DNA of 64,000 nucleotides from Platynereis dumerilii (GCA_026936325.1 JAPTHN010000154.1:62001-126000); one strand, 5' to 3'. Positions 1 to 15,400 are shown, counted from the stretch's first letter. The notes: generated by a model not told the origin, from the sequence alone. Numbers and translations: made by a program.

Positions 1-3000
1 GTGTAATTGCTGTTCTAATGACACCAACTATGGAAAGAACCAATAACTGATCTCGAAGAGAACTGATGTCAATGATGGGGTATAATGGCCCATCGGGCCA
101 ATTGAACATTGATTTTGACAACTGCTCCTTACTTTGAATGACAGCAGTAGTCACAGTACTGGTCAGTGGTTTATGCGATAAGTCCTATAAATTTCTTGTG
201 GCAGTCCTCTCCATGTGAATGTTCGTTCAGTTAAAGGTACAATCTAAGTGGTCCTCCAATTCAAAATTCAAAATCTATCCGCTGAGTCACCATTTTGATT
301 CTCCAGAATGATTTTACTCAGCTACAAGTAATGCAATTATACCTAAATTTCTTTGTTTGAAATAATCGAGTCCATACTATATGGACCACTGCTTTTCACC
401 TTGTGACACTGCATGGCTGTCCCGGTCAGTATTGAGGACCAAGTTAGGGTATGAATGGAATCTTGGCCAATCAAATTATTTTGGTTGCATTGTAGAAGTT
501 TGAAGTTTCAGATAACCGCTTCAAATTCTTTCAGTCTCCTAAACACCATTAGGCCTACTGCACATGATACACAGTGTGCACTGTACAGATGGGCCAATCA
601 TAAAAATATTACTGTGAAGCCAGAAGAAAATGTTTCATCTTTTTTCTGACTATTTCTGGTTGAACTTGAGCAGTCACAACAAAAACAGACAGGCAAAACA
701 CTTACACTTTTTACCGACCAATATTTGCCACAAAAATAGAGTTATCAAGTCATATATATATATGTTCTAAGGGGCATTTTCATTTATGCATTATGCAGCC
801 AACCATCTGTCAAAATGAAGTACACACAACACTGTGACAAGAGTGTCAAAAATAAACAAATTACTTTATAAGTGCATGCCACCAGTGAAATTGTTTTTCA
901 ACTGAACTGGGCAAATTGCCTATTTTCATTCTATTTGACTGCAATATTCTCACATGGTGTGCTATATATATATTGTTAATGTGGCCAGTAACCCCTTTCA
1001 TGTGAATCTTTCATAATGTGATATAGGCCTAAAGAAAGAATATAAAAGTAGATTGACATAGAATGATACACAGAACAGATAAAAAGATAATTTTGACTGC
1101 ATGTCAGGGCATGAGGACAGAATAATTATCGGGTGGGGTCGTTGGGTTTCGGAAAGTGATTCGAAGTTGGCGATAAGCATTTCTTCTATCAGTCGCACAG
1201 ACCATTGCAACTGTGTATCAAGTTTACTAAGTGCAAGTGTAATGAAATGAAATAATTGGGGAATCACCACATATATGTTTATAATATGTTACCAATACTT
1301 TTGCATATACATCGCATGTTTATTTGTAACTTTCAGTGTCCAAGTATTGGTATCAAGTCTACTAACCATTGAAGCTCTGAACAGTTGTTTTGAATACATA
1401 CGCGTAAATGTTTTGCATTTCCAGGCTATAAGCATGAGGAGTCACAAAAGTATCAGTAGATTTTCAGAAGTAGGCCTACTAATGGCTTTTTTTCCCAAGA
1501 AAAGCTACCCTGGTTGTGGTTGTATATGAAGGTTACTGGCTGGGTCCTAAAATTATCAATATCATGTCGAATACAAAAAGTGATCAATACGATTTACCTC
1601 AAGCTATCGATAAGCATTGATTCACACCTTTCATCTCCAACCGGCTTAATTTGGGGTTCACGGTTAGAAGACATCTCTCCGATTTTTCTCAATATCTGTG
1701 GGGGCATAATATTACTACTTCCACTTGACCTACTTTGTGGACATTGAACTGGGTCAAATTCAAAATGGGAGCAAAGTGTGCCATCATAATGATCAATGTT
1801 AATATCAATAACTTAAATCACCACTGAACTAAATGTACGCTTCATAAGTATGCCAATCCCAGGACAAACCTAACAGGTTTATGGAATGTCTTTCTCTTCC
1901 CCAGAATACTGGCATCCAAGATCTAGGACTGGCCATAATGTTTTCATATCAAATTATGCGACCCTTTTCATCTTTCACAGGACTTTCCCATCCAATGTTC
2001 AACGAGGGTTTTACAAAAAACTATAATAGAATTTATTATATTTTGAAATAATTTTTCAAAATTGAATAGAGATACTCATAAAATATTGAGGGTTTGGTTG
2101 CGACAAGATGGCTGCCCAAATGATGGTAACATTTGGCGTGTGTGCCCACCCACTTCGAACACAGTTAATCCATGTTCCAGCATTTTGTCCGTGCATACAA
2201 ATTTATGAATATGATTCATCAAGCATTTTATGTTATACTTACACACATGACATGATATCGCATGTCCACCGTATAAGGGTTAAGGAAACACCCTTTAAAG
2301 TATCCAATATTTCCAAAATATATACATAGTGTAATATCAAAAAGGAAATGTGAGTTATGGAACATATGCTATAATAGGCATATTTATATAAATAAATGCA
2401 TGCATGGTGAACTTGTTCACTGTGCCACAAAGGATATTTGCTGCATTCATGCATTTAGATCTTAGAGGTGGCATGCACGATATGGTGAAAAAGTCTACAG
2501 CATGGATCAAGTAAACCATGAATTCAAAATTTGTAGAGGGTTGATTTAAAATCTTAAGAAATACACAACTTGCTCAATCACAAGAGCCATGCTGCTCTAC
2601 ATTTAAAAGTTCATAATGAAAAACACCCGTAGAAATATATATTTATCATTCCATAGCTCTGTTTGCGATTCACAGAACTTCGCAAAAATTTGGTCATCTT
2701 TTCGTTATGAGACATGTAAAAAAACTACCAAGTATCATTAGAAATGGTGGTGCACTTCTTGTCCTATGCTGGCAACAAAAAGATAAAACATCTACTGATG
2801 GCTAGACACGAACGAAAAGTCCCTTGCTAGAAATAACAACACAAAAGGTTGAGGGCATAGAGTAAGCCTCTAAGAAATAGTCTTCTAGGTTCCTCCTTAA
2901 TTACATACATTACCATTTGGCCCATTACTTATTACTTATATAAAATATTATTGGCCCAACAGAATTGTAATTGTAATGAAACCGCAACCTTCAGGTCAAG

Positions 3001-3409
3001 GTCACTCACACTCCACTGACTTCATCCAGAAGAACATTTAGGCTAAAACTTGGTCAATTCGGTCAAAACATGTTGTGGTTAAGGGAAATTCTAATATCCA
3101 ACAAGTTTCAAAACTTGTAACAAAACTTTTTTTTTTAAGTTGCCTTTATAGAGGTAGACCATGTATATTTTGTTTGAACAACATTCAGCGGGGATGTTTC
3201 TCAAGTTGAAGGTCAACTGAGACACAGAATGAGATAACCTCCCTGGGTTCGTAGGAGAAATTTAAAGTTAGTAAGACTCAAATTGGCCGTGGAAAGTTGA
3301 GACATAAAATCATGATTAATGATTTTTTTTTTTTACAAAAGAACAGGAAAATGTAAAAAAAAACTATTGTGATAAATTAGTAACCCTTCGTATTGTTATA
3401 TCTTTGCAG
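1..3409. other. No gene seen; upstream or intronic DNA of glutamine synthetase
   Basis: AT-rich sequence with many stops in all frames. The first recognisable glutamine synthetase exon starts at 3410 in mid-codon, so at least one upstream exon exists. I looked here for the N-terminal beta-grasp segment (a WIDG-type motif) on the + strand and did not find it. The stretch is therefore probably intron, but this is inference. Confidence 0.5.
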
Positions 3410-6400
3410 ATTGTCCGGTTTGGAACTTTGATGGTTCTTCAACTGGCCAGGCTGATGGCCACAACTCCGATGTCTACCTGAAACCGGTCGCCCTTTTCCG
3501 AGATCCATTCCGAGGTGGAGCAAACAAACTTCTATTATGCGAGACTTACACCCACGATGACAAACCAACTGGTAAGCCTATCGTAATGTATAAATAGATA
3601 TAAGAATATATGACAAGATCTGACTATTGAGAGACTATAATGAAGTAGGTTGCACTGTTATAGGCTTAGAGTTTACACACAGAATAAGTGGATTCATTCA
3701 TATCATTTAAGTGCTTTGGAGTACCTAAAAACTGCTAAAAAGATATTATATATATGTTGCAAATTTGAAAAGTTCTTTCATACTTTTGAGGCCAAACCCA
3801 TGACACCAAATTGTGTCACCAATCATTCCATTTTATTTTGGCAATTTGCCAAAATTAACTTCATTTGATATATCAGGAGAGCTATGAAGGTCTGTTATAT
3901 ATGAATACATTTTGTGTTCAATTCTGAAGAGCAATTTTCTTATTTAGGATGTTAGGGTAACAGGGACCAATATGAGTACCATAATAAAAGTGCTTGTAGC
4001 TTATATATAATTATCTTACAGGTGAAGGAGATTGTAATGGTTCTGTGGAATATACTTCAAACCTAGCAGTTAAAAAAAACAGGTCAAAGCTTGTTTCCAA
4101 AAAAACATAACATAAAAACTTCAATTGGCCCTGACAGCTCAGTGATCGCTACATTTCTTACTCCAATCTTTTGCTGCCAAATACATTAACTGCATAATTT
4201 TTCCCTTGATGAATCACTGTCGCCATATATCACCCCATCTTACCCAATTTCACTTATACAACACGTGTCCGTGGCAATCCGTCGTGGCATTGAACTTGGT
4301 TTTCAATGTGAAAAAGTTGGTGACGCGACCTCGGGAATGATTCATACAACAAAAACACCAGAAGTTCAGCCAAGTGAAAACTGAGGTCATTTTAGGCTGA
4401 GCACAGATAGAATGTACTTTAGGTTTCAAACTTGGGGTGCAGAAAAAGGTTCATACGCTGTAAACTTTATGGAAGAGTGACTTAAGTGCCCTTCAGAATG
4501 CAGCACAGATAATTGCAGGCTATTTATTACAAAACTTGAAGGGTTCACTGGCCGTTCAATGACGCTGTGGAGACACTTCATCTCACAAAGTTCTAGGCCT
4601 AAGTAATATTTTACAAAAACCTCTATGGTTGATACTATTTCTTACAGTGCCGCCTGTAAGTAAGTGAAACATATGAAATAGTGCAGCAATGCTAAACATC
4701 CTCCACCAAACTGCTTGTGGAGGCATGAATTCTCATCCGATGAGAGGAAAACATATAGGGTCATAAAGGCTGATATGCGAGGCATGTGGGATAACAATGG
4801 CAGCCAATTGATGTTCTTTGCTGTAGTCGGAGTTAGGTATGGGTCTAAGTCTTTGATAAGTAAGTGAAACACAGGCCCAATATTATTTAATAGGGAAGGG
4901 TGGTTCACTTACTAATCAAAGACTTTGACCCATACTTAACTCCAACTACAGCAAAGAAAATTGCTGCTGTATTATCCCACATGCCTCGCATATCAGCCTT
5001 TATGACCCAGCATGTTTTCTTCTCATCGAATGAGAATTCATGCTTCTTTAAGCAGTTTTGCTGCGGATGTTTAGCATTGATGCAATGGCACCATTTCATG
5101 CGTTTCACTTACTTACAGATGGCACTCTAATTACCATACATGGAATCAGAATCAGAATTTCTTTAGGCCGTATTCGGTCTTGAAAAAAAAACCCCACAAA
5201 ATATTGAGTACCAAACACTCACCAATTATAGTACTTTCCCCTTTTTGCTAATGGTACATGATATGGTGATATATACTCTACCAGCTCAATCAAATAATCT
5301 TTATTACCAAACCAGCATTTCAATTTATATTGTAATGCGAAACATCACCTTACTGCAACTCAACTCGCGATCGGTTGTGCTTCAATAATTAAATGGCCAG
5401 AATTATTAATTTATATCATACAGTTACAACAACTTGGAATGAACATGGAATGGAATATACATTTCTCTTCCACCCTTGTTGTTTTACATTTATTTTGTCC
5501 TTGACCAAATGTTTTTGTAAATCAAAAAAACAACATCAAAGAAGATGATAAATTACGTTCCGCAGCAAAATCCTTGTGATAAAGATAGCAAATGGGTTTA
5601 TAGAACGAATGCCTGCTCAGGAACCTGAATATCCCTTATAAATTCAATGGAAAACATAAAGTGTATTTTATTAGCCTTTGCAAATGAATTTTTTTTTTAT
5701 TTGGCCCAGTGAGCCTTTTATGCTTAGCAGTAGATTAAAACTTTATTTTTGTTAGCTTTCTTTTTTAGGTTTTGCTGAAGCTGGTATACATTTTGAAAAC
5801 ATAAGACTCTTAATTGTAAGGAAACAAAACACAAAACTTTTTTTACTGAACATTGACAACATAACAACAACTTTTAACTTTATTTATTGTGTACATACTT
5901 TTTTAGATTTCTTAATTCTTGTGTACATACTTGTCTTTAGCTTTCTGTCACAGGACCAATTTTTACAACAGTCTTATTTTGCTGAAATTGTAATCCTGTA
6001 TAAATATATTAAAATAAATCGATAAATAAACAATAATTAATGGCACTTACCTTAATTCCTTTCAGCCACCAACAAGCGAGCGACATGTGTGGAGGTGATG
6101 AACAAAGCCAAGGACACGAAACCGTGGTTCGGAATTGAACAAGAGTACACCCTTCTGGATTACGACCATCATCCTTTCGGATGGCCCAAGAACGGATATC
6201 CAGGACCACAGGGTGCGTGTTAGAAAATCGTGTCATGTTTGGATTATATCTCTCGGGATGTCATTGATCCATATATGGATATTTTTATGCAATTCAATGA
6301 CATCAATTTCACATCATGTAAAGAAATTAATTGCTGATCGATACATCAATACATTCCCACTTCGGGTAATCCAAAGAAATGGCAGATTCGCATATGTTTT

Positions 6401-9400
6401 TGGTTATAATTTCACTCAACATTACACAATTTGGTCCATTATGTCAGCCATTTTGAAACTCACACTCTCATCAAAGATCTCATACAAGATCTCATAACTG
6501 GCGTGATCTCAGAGTCAGATCAGAAGAATCATGATGTTGGATGAGAGTATTTAGAATTTGGATAATAAGTGAATCGTGTAGCGACATTATCGACAGTCAG
6601 AAATTATATACAGCTAAAAAAAATTAAAAATTTACACTGCATATATCATTATAATTACTTTACTGATTTCAAATATTTTATTGGCAGGACCTTACTACTG
6701 CGGAGTGGGAGCCAACAAGGTCTACGGAAGGGCAGTCGTAGAGGCCCACTACAGGGCTTGTCTTTATGCCGGAATTAAAGTGGCAGGCACCAATGCTGAG
6801 GTTATGCCAGGCCAGGTAAGCAAACTATAAAAATTTAAAATTAATTTAAAATTTTGACATTACAGCTATTTTCATAATTGTGGACATTTAGTCTGAATGT
6901 GTGTTCTTTCTTCAGGACCAGTATTCTCTAAAGATAAGGCCTGGTGCAAATAACAGCGTGACATGAGGGTGAAAAATAAAGGTGTTGATTTTGCATGGAA
7001 TCATGGTGCATTTTAAAGCACATATTTGTGGCAATAAGTAAGCAAAAAATCAGGGTTAAGTAACCATTTCCAACAGAGATATTGTGATTTTTTCAGTGAA
7101 AGACGCAATAATTTAAAATTTAAATCTGTTTTGATTAAGTTCTCTCATAAGCATCGTATAAGTCATACCTAATCAATTTCTGATTCTGTTTGCCATGTAT
7201 GACATGCATGCATATTTTCGTGAAACCCACAACTGTTTAAATTGTTCCAAATTTTCAAGACTGCCATTTTTTCACTAAGATTCGTCCAGTTTTAAAACCA
7301 AATAGTATTAAACATTTTCTAAACAAAGATTTACACATTTCTATCTGATAAAGATGGTCATAAATTGCTCTGAATACAGAGCTTAGTGTACAGTTCCAAT
7401 TTCTGATAGATACAGTCATTAGTCTTGAAGATATCACATGCTGACATGGCACTGAAACTTCAGTTTTAGGCGTTAGGGTCGGGACACCTGATGGACATGT
7501 ACCAAAAAACTATTAGTTGAACAGCTCATTAAATCATATATTAGAATAATATTAATATACATAAAATAGAATATTATAAAGGGTTTACAGTGGTCCCTGC
7601 GTTATTAGATTGCCCTTCCGCAGTCATAAAATGGTCTCTTGTGTGGTGAAGAATTTCACTAAAAATACTACTAAAGATGTGCGGGAGGAAGGTTGTCAAA
7701 TAAGATATATTGTAAGTCGGTTCTACAACAGGGGTTCTTATAATGCAGGTGCCACTGGAATCTTCAAAGAGAACAACTGAGCCAACATGAACATATTTTT
7801 ATATTACCAGATTCTTATTATACAAACTCCTCTATTACTTTTATTTGACCATTTTCTTTCATTTTGTTGCACATCTCCAGGCTCCATCAGCAATGTAACA
7901 TGCTAATGGACACATTGCATAAAGACATTCTGTTTTCTGAGTAGAACACCCATTTAAAATTTTATAGGTACTTGCACAAAAAGATACAGGACAGCTATGC
8001 TTTATTGTAACCAATCTAGTACAACCAAGACAGATTTGAGGTTCTGCTAATGTCACTATTTACATGTATAGTAGGCCTACATATAGTAGATACAGCTAAC
8101 TTTAGTACATCTACACTCTAAGAACGAAAAGATTATAGAACAACCAAATAAGGTGCTTCGCCTTGTCACAAATACAGCTCCCAATAGGGTGCCTGGAAGC
8201 ACCTTTTCACAGGGTGCTTGGGAAGCACCCTAGGTCAAAGAACCCTGGGGAGTTTACAAGAACCCTACAAGGTTCTTCAGTGTAGATTGGTTTTGTAGAA
8301 CCTTTGGGGGTTCATGGCATGACCAAATTTAGGGTGGAAAGGAGCCTCTTTCAAGGATGCGTATAAACCTCAAAGGGTGGATAACTTTTGATAGCTTTCA
8401 TTCAGTTTTGTGGGTGTTACGTATAGGTAACAGTGAGACAATTTCACTGTCTTCCAAATTGGGTCCTGCTGGTCATCAGTCTGAAGATTACAACTCCTCA
8501 GATAACTGATGACCATTGTGAGAGGGAAGCAAAGGAGGTTGTCTTCACCTTCTCAGCATTTTATAATTGAATGCTCATGTAAGTTGGAATCTCTGTATAT
8601 ATCTACAAATTCTGCTTGCTTTATTGTGGTCAAAATGTGTCTGATGTTCAGAGGACTGAAATAATTACACATGAGCTTTAAACCACATGCATTGTAATTG
8701 AAAATGTTCTTTCAAGAGTGTAGTACATATTCAAATAAAAATTAAGATACATTTTGTTTATATAATATTAAAATTATGCAAAAACAAATTTTATGAGTTC
8801 ACATCTGTTATAGGTGGGGCCACATACATAACAAATGAGAATTTATTGCAAAAAGCTTTGCATTATAGATGACGCCACTTGTCCCTTGTAAGAAAATATC
8901 ACAAGCTAGTTCATGAAAGACCTATCGTGATGTAGATTTACCCAATTACTTTACTTACCTTATTAAATAATCCCTATAAAGGTGTGCAGTTAACCTAAAC
9001 AGTATATTATAACCAATTATGCAATCTTATTTGCTGTAGGTGAGACTTCCTGAGTCAGATAAAGAAATTGCTGTTTGCTCAACCAAGTCAAAATTCCTGA
9101 TTCAGATTTGTTTAAAGATGCTGAGTTTCTCAGGATTACATCAGCATGGGCTGCCCATGGCACTGAGGCTGGTGAATAGTACATTTACCACTCTTAGTCA
9201 TGATTTTCTGAACTGCTGGTAAATCAGTGTGGCATCTGGTTTCTGGCGGTTCCTCAATTAATGTAGCATTGCCCCGCTTGACAAGTCAGTCTGCTGTACA
9301 GGCAGGTGAGAGTAGATAGGCTATGGTTGCAGACGGTGAATTTTAAGGTGAATGGGTATCAAATTGGAAACTTGGAAATGCCCACCATTTAATAAGCAGA

Positions 9401-12400
9401 TGTGAAAGAGAGCAGCTCTTGGTGTAAATATTGCTGTCAGCTTCCTCACAGCAACATTGCGTTGAAGCTGGTTACACTCACCAGGATATGCGACTGGAGG
9501 CAGGTCAGCAAAGTCAGTGGTGTATTTAGGGGGTATGGCCTTCCCATAAGGCCTGAAGTTGACATAGAGGATATAGGAAAAAAAAACCCTGAGTGCTGCC
9601 CATTCACCTCATGTAATGCTTCCTCTCTGCCCCCCCCCCCCCCCCCCCAGGCCATTTCTAAGTATACGCTTGCCTTCCCACGGCAGACCAGCTTGTCAGT
9701 TAGGCACTGCCTGGCATTTTTATGCAATAATAATTATTTTGTAATTTTCCATATACAGTTTCAGAAAACGTGGAAGGATGGTGAAGCACCCCATGCACAT
9801 TGTAATGTGTGATGCACCCCTCGTGTGATGCACCCCATAAAGTGTGATGCACCTTTTTTTCATGCACCCCTTGTTTGATGCACCAAAACGATGATGATGA
9901 ACCTTGTACACCCCAAAGGTTTTTACATCCACCTTGCAGGTGTTTCGCTCCACCCCTCGCACCTTTTTTTCTTAGAGTGTAGTAGAGAAAATTATTGAAT
10001 ATCATGCACCACAGTCAGGTGATCCCCAGTGCTGAACCCCAAAGAACCAGAGAGATCACACATAGCAATGGCAGCTCAGGTCTGTAGCAATAACTTTATC
10101 GTTAGTACCATCAACCATGAGTTAGAACAATTGGTTCGCCGCATGAGGTTTAACAGCTTCGTACATATCCATCATGTTCAGGTTCAGTGTTAGAAGCCTT
10201 CCTATTGACATAATATCGAGGAAAATGGCAGTGGTGTTGGTGTTGGGACATTTGAACATTATGCCCACCTATATATCATACATGTAATCGTAGTTAAATT
10301 TTAAATTTTATCATATTTTTTGTGTGGAATTCGGGTCAGTTTGAAAAAGTTTTTCTAAATTTACTTTTTTTTTATAAAGTCAAGCTAAATCCTGGGAACT
10401 GGGTGCTGTATTCAGCTACAAGAGACAATTCACCCAGCAACCAGTGAATAGCTGCACATTTAAGTCACCTTGATAGGCTTAAATATTGTTCCTTAGTTAA
10501 TTTTAAACTTTTGATAGCTTGTTAATTCATTAAAGAATGTTATTTTATAACTTTGAAGTATATTACTGTTGCTCTTTTTTTACCCCACTCCTGCAGGTCC
10601 AAAAAAATTCTAGAGCCCTTTTGGCACTTTGTGCCATCTGAAATGAGACAGAGGACCGGAGGAGTTTGTCATAGCCCCTCGTCAATGGCAAGCAGTAAAA
10701 AGAATCATGAGTTGAAAGCTAGAAAGTTTCAGGTCACATAGAGGTGCAAAACAGAAGGTGTTAGGGTCGGGACAGAGGTGTTAGGGTTGGGACAAGCAAC
10801 AGTTTTCAACATAAGCTGAAAATCCAAAAATGCAGGAGCATCGATTTTAGTCCTAAACAATTGAGTCACCGAAGAGGAAAAATGTTGCAGTAAAAAGGTA
10901 CATGTAGCCTTTCTGTGTGTGACTGGATGCCTCATCAAACTTAGTGTTAGGGTCGGGACAACTTCTACAGAGCAAGAAAGTATGATGTAAGGAAGCATCT
11001 ATGACATGTGTTCAGGAAAATGAAGTATATTATGCAGTAGAGGGGTTCTTAACCTAAGCTGGGAGGGCTCATACTACACATAATGCAAAGAACCAACAGC
11101 TACACATAGTTGTTGCACAGAAATTGCTAAAATTCAAATTTTTGGCTTCATTGGCAACTTTGGAGTCCCATAGACACTATTTGACAGGTACACTGAGTAT
11201 CAAGATGCAATTGATAGTCACAGAACCAGAACTCCCATGGCCACGGTTAAGAATACTTTCAATTGACAAAATTGATCAAATTATTTCCTATATGAGGGGT
11301 TAAACATTGCTCAAAATATGCATGTCACGCAAAAATACTCAAAAATGGCCATTTTCTGGAATTTCAAGACATCAGATATCTGGAACCAATGCTCCGATTG
11401 TCCTAAAATTTGAAAGGTTTATTGACACAGTAGTTTTCTGCACAACAAAGTGATAAAGGATGCCACAGAGTTATTTTCTGTGGTTTTATAGCAGATACAA
11501 TGCCGGCTTCACCTAAAAGACGCAAAAATTTGCACCAGGCCATAAGTGTCACGAAGTGTCAGTGTCTAAAATTATGAAATGGTTGTAAGTTTATTGACTG
11601 GCATAGTAGAAAATTGATCAATCAATACTTTATTGGGAGAACCTCGTTGTGGCTTTTGAAAGTAAGACCTCTCTGTGATCATTTGATCAGAACATCTGCC
11701 TCTGGAAGCAGCTGGTCATGTAAAAATTGAGCAAAAGTTCTTCTAAGATGGGCCATGGAAATTTATGAAAATTAAAGTATTTAAAAGTTTACCTGACCTA
11801 TAAAATGTACTTGACCAATGACCATGTAGAAGCCCTGCCATTCTTTACCTGTGTCCTCGAAAGTAACGGATAGTCAGAAATGTCAGTCAGGGCATTCATC
11901 ATTATTGTTGTTGTGTCAACCATTTAACCCATTTTATATAATAAAGGTACCGTAATATGGGGTGAATAGGGACAGAACTGGGCCTTTTTCTGTCATAGCA
12001 TGGATACAAATTTTCTCAGAATTCTAAATATAGTGTCAAAATATGTCCTGGCCGAATTTCTAAATATCCCTAGGAGCTTTTGAAGATATCTCCCATTTTC
12101 AATTATTTAGGGCCAGAAAACCGCTGTCCCTATTCACCCCTCACTTTGGGGTGAATAGGGACAAACTCTTATTTCTACAACCACTACTTCCTATCTTGTC
12201 CGGATAGTTGACGCTTATGAATGGACATCAGAAAACGTGTTTAATATGAAGAGAAATTATATTTGTATAAATCTGAATCTCTATTTCCTGTCAAATAGGC
12301 ACTATTTTAAAAAATTGATAAATAATTGAGAGATATGCAAAACTGTAGTTTTTTGCAAATTTTATCAGTGATAACTAATTCTGGACTAAATCTAACCCAG

Positions 12401-15400
12401 ATGACACCACTTTAGAAAATGTTAACCTAAAAATCATGAAAATTAGTTTAAATGAAAATTAGGTGGTTTTACTTCGCAAGTTAATTGTGTCACTTCCGGT
12501 ATCCCATGAGATGACGTCACGCGGCATCCCAGAATTCAGTTCGCCGCGCTTTCCCAGACGCAGTCAACACGCTCGTTTCTCTCCCTTTTCAAATCGCTTT
12601 TAAACGGATTTTTCGCGGATTTATCGATCCCCAATCGTCGGATTTCTTCGAGGAACATCTGTGGAACAAGTTCACCTTCGTTGTGACGAAGTCAGAGCGG
12701 AATTGTGTGACATTTTGCGACGTTGTGCTCGACCCACGGGCGGGCAAGAAAAACGTGGCTCCTCCAAGGAGGACGCCTTACGCATTGGACATCTATCACA
12801 ACATAGTCCACATCAGCTCTAACCAACATTGGTTCAGTTTATGATTGAACCTTTGACAATTTGAATGTGGTGCACGATCCAAGGACGGGCACAAAACACA
12901 TGGCTCCTCCAAGGAGGACGCTGACAGAGATGACAACATGGCCGCCACGGGGCCTACAGAATCGACCCCACGGGGCGTTTCCTCTCCCAGATCACGATCT
13001 GAGGATACAAACAATCTCATACCACGGTCTGAGGATGTCACATGGGGAAAAAATTCACAAGGCTGCCCCAGTGGCAAAGTTGGTAGAGCGCTTGCCTTCC
13101 ACCCCACTGACCAGGGTTCCATTCCAGCCTGGGCTATATGATTTTCAAATCGCCGTGGCTATTCATTGAAAGATGGTCTTTTACGATCTCTATGCCTGTT
13201 TTCAATGGCTGCTCCAGTGGATAAGTTGGTAGAGCGCTTGCCTTCCACGCCACTGGCCAGGGTTCAATTCCAGGCTGTGCCATATGATTCTAATTCTTAG
13301 ATTGCCATGCTAATTGTTCTATTAGCTCAACTGGTGACAGAGGGTGATCAGAAGGCCAAACCGATCAAGCCTATTAAAAACAAAATTTTCCATCCTCATC
13401 CTGGCAGCTTCGGTTAATTCCCTTAATCATGACGAATACACGTCCGGGAACAGGCCTTCTATTCTGTGGGATCAGTTGATGTTGATATCCCTTCGATGTC
13501 ACAAGTAGTGTGACAGAATTGGGAGGGCCGGCCTCTTTTGGACCCTGATTTTGGACCCTGGATCTGGCACTGGATCTACTCCCAATTTCAGAGCTTCTGT
13601 ATCAGAGTGGCTACTTAGAACTGAGATGAGCCACAGGGATGTATTCACAAGAAATTAATTTTTCAATCTCCTTGTGGTTCAATGGTCTCTTTGAATGCAT
13701 CTTGGGCTTGTCCGTGGTGTGCTAAATGAGCATACTGGATCAGGTGGATCCCTTTGAGAGATCAAACAATATTTTGGGATTGCAGAGGGTGTCTGCCTCA
13801 GGAGCAGAAGATTCATGCATAGACAGGAAGCCCTTCAAGGTTTATTCGTAAATCTACTTTCGTTTGCCTCTTCATGGGGCCTTCCAAATCCCATTCTTCT
13901 CCTTCTTCCCAACTATTCCAACAATTATGGAATGGAGAGGGGAAACCCAACAAGCCTCCTTAGGGGGAAATTCTCAAGACAGATACAAGAAGCGCCTCCA
14001 TACTAGGGAAATCATCTGGACTTCCCCCTGAACAATTGCCTTACTCCTACATTTTTTCTGGGCCTAATTGGCACATTCAGTATCCACACGAAGGATCTGT
14101 CAACAACCCTTGGCTAAACAATGTCATCCGAGGGAATGTGATTAATTCCGGGCAGCCCCTACTCGGTTTCATATACCAGGGCTTTTACAGCTGTCTAGTG
14201 GCATCGGGCTACCATGAAGGTTACTATGGTTAAAATTATTGGCCACACCTTTTGAACTTGTCCTATTGGTACAAACCTGGGTTTTATTTTTTAAAAATTT
14301 CCTAGACCTAATTTTACCATTGCCTGGAATTATTTTATCTGAGTACTTTGAACTGTTTTTGATAAATACAGTGAAGTTAGGCCTATACGTTCAGATGTGA
14401 CTCAATTGGTTCTTTCCAATATTCCTATCTCGTCTCCGTGGGTTTCATACGCTTATTATCTCAGTACTTGTCAATCAGGTCACAAGAGGTGACTAAGGTC
14501 TGGTACAATAAACATGATCAGGTTATTTTTACCCCAGGGGCCAACCTCAGTTACCAAGCTCTTCAAGCCGGTTCTTGTCCTCTCTCGGAATTATTGTTTT
14601 ATTCTACATTGATGTTTCTTTCTGATTGCTACTTATCAAGCTATCACCACATGCTATTAACCTGGTTGAGGACCTGGGGCTAACTGTTCACCCAACATAG
14701 TATCGGTTCGTCCCTTAACAGTTGTGGCCGAGTGGTTAAGGCTTTGGACTTGAAATCCAATGGGCACTGCCCGCACAGGTTCGGACCCTGTCAACTGCAC
14801 CAGTAGAATAGAATCCCTGAGTTTGATATTAATTCTACATTAAAGTTTGTTTTTCTCACAAACGACGGGGAAAATTCGGGATATTACCAGATTTCTTAAC
14901 TCTACTAAAGTGACTACTTGGCTTATATCTTTGCAATACGGTAGCAGCGGAACCAGCCGAGTTTTATTAAGACCTCAAATCGCTCCCTCATTTCTTGATA
15001 GCTAGATCATTTTTCTTCCAGTCTAAATCCCTGTTTTTTCTTGGGCCGGAACATGAGTTTTTCCGGATGCATCCCTGTCCTATTGGGGTGCCAAGTGTGG
15101 GTATTTTACCACAGGGTATCAATGGGCCTCCGAGTGGTGGCACACATCAATTTATTGGAATTAAAGGCTGTCCCTTTTTGGACCTAACCATTGTCCTGTC
15201 TATTTTCACTTTCGGTCGAGTATTTAGTAGTCGTCTGTCGACCTTAAGATGTTCTCAGCAAATCGTCATTTCTAGATGGCGACTGGGTGCCTTCGGTACA
15301 AGACCTTTTGGCTACTAAGTCTTTCTGCAACATTAACGTAATTCCTGTGACTTGCAAGCTGTCAAATAACTTCACGTAAGTCCCTGTGTTGGGCATGACA

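Larger units (their letters stand above)
6935..11544. repeat. Possible TIR-bounded element in GS intron 3
   Basis: TAAGGCCTGGTGCAAAT at 6935-6951 faces its near-perfect reverse complement at 11528-11544 (16 of 17 match). Inside, GTTAGGGTCGGGACA or a one-base variant occurs four times in the same orientation: 7472, 10760, 10780 and 10946. No transposase is recognised. A smaller element (8111-8723) lies inside. The TIR is short enough that coincidence is possible; the repeated internal motif is the better evidence. Confidence 0.35.

Noticed and set aside
1-3409. Missing N-terminal glutamine synthetase exon
   Set aside because: No segment here translates to the expected N-terminal motif with splice sites; it is probably further upstream.
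5140-5200. ATGGAATCAGAATCAGAATTTC followed by an A-run, possible LINE or SINE tail
   Set aside because: No upstream element body recognised, and the motif is too short to assign.
9402-9812. 136-codon open stretch across a poly-C run
   Set aside because: Codes a proline run only because of C18-19; no homology, no splice or start context, and the opposite strand is equally open.
13061-13350. Functional tRNA-Gly(UCC) genes
   Set aside because: Box-like words are present, but acceptor and anticodon stems do not pair.
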